Shown one piece after another: positions 11,981 to 12,065 of a stretch of DNA of 12,065 nt. Positions within the stretch are counted from its first letter, which is position 1, and every line of letters starts with the position of its first letter. A program made the translations under genes and the position numbers. A model generated the notes under the pieces. The model did no database searches. It was not told where the DNA came from and saw nothing but the letters and a program-made list of their open reading frames with translations. Source of the DNA: an uncultured Clostridia bacterium (lineage in GTDB: Bacteria > Bacillota > Clostridia > Christensenellales > CAG-314); assembly GCA_934203075.1 (NCBI GenBank), contig CAKPYT010000006.1, forward strand, positions 1 through 12,065. The letters are read 5' to 3'.

Positions 11981-12065
11981 TTCTTTCACAGGTTTGTACG
12001 TTCTTTCACAGGTTTGTACGTTCTTTCACAGGTTTGTACGTTCTTTCACAGGTTTGTACGTTCTT
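11981..12065. repeat. 20-bp tandem repeat array, open at the window end
   Basis: The unit TTCTTTCACAGGTTTGTACG occurs four times without a single change (11981-12060), and a fifth copy begins at 12061. The window ends inside the array, so the true copy number is unknown. No variable spacers lie between units, so it is not a CRISPR. The plus strand has no stop codon in any frame across the array, because three units give one 60-nt cycle. Confidence 0.97.

Noticed and set aside
11981..12065. CRISPR array
   Set aside because: The units are directly adjacent with no unique spacers, and no cas gene is present.

Overview
The window looks like a chromosome segment of a Gram-positive bacterium (Bacillota, most likely class Clostridia, probably uncultured). 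Reasons: the order rpmG-secE-nusG-rplK-rplA-[L10 leader]-rplJ-rplL, a zinc-binding (four-cysteine) L33, a short SecE with one membrane segment, strong GGAGG-type ribosome binding sites, and a murB followed directly by a PHP-domain phosphoesterase gene. No finer placement can be made from sequence alone.

Layout. 1-433: non-coding, C-rich, then a run of hairpins closed by an intrinsic terminator. 434-2401: a tight plus-strand operon of murB (peptidoglycan precursor synthesis), a YcdX-like PHP phosphoesterase and a TfoX N-terminal-domain protein. 2496-2963: a six-helix DUF308/HdeD-like membrane protein with its own promoter. About 3200-5240: a clearly AT-rich island, all of it read on the minus strand, ending at the 3' end of tRNA-Ser(GCT). 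It holds one intact gene (a secreted lipoprotein alpha/beta hydrolase) among relics: the end of an ABC-transporter ATPase, the start of a HAD hydrolase, a 20-codon relic resembling a DNA methyltransferase start, and a small Sel1-repeat gene split by a 28-bp tandem duplication. It also holds a 70-nt palindromic element.

5340-5939 is mainly purine-rich non-coding DNA. 5940-8153: a NYN-nuclease/OST-HTH protein, then trmO (tRNA m6t6A37 methyltransferase) and a YjjG-like HAD nucleotidase, the last two overlapping by 4 nt. 8398-11840: the ribosomal/transcription operon, from a strong promoter before rpmG to a strong terminator after rplL, with an attenuator-type L10 leader before rplJ. 11841-12065: hairpin-forming DNA, a perfect 28-bp palindrome and a pure 20-bp tandem repeat running off the window end.

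Most of the window is core housekeeping sequence. I found no convincing undescribed multi-gene system. The points most worth a second look are the tRNA-linked island, where the lipoprotein gene seems to sit behind the promoter and first codons of a lost methyltransferase gene; the reversible-looking 28-bp duplication in the Sel1 gene; the 70-nt palindrome; and the 20-bp tandem array downstream of rplL.
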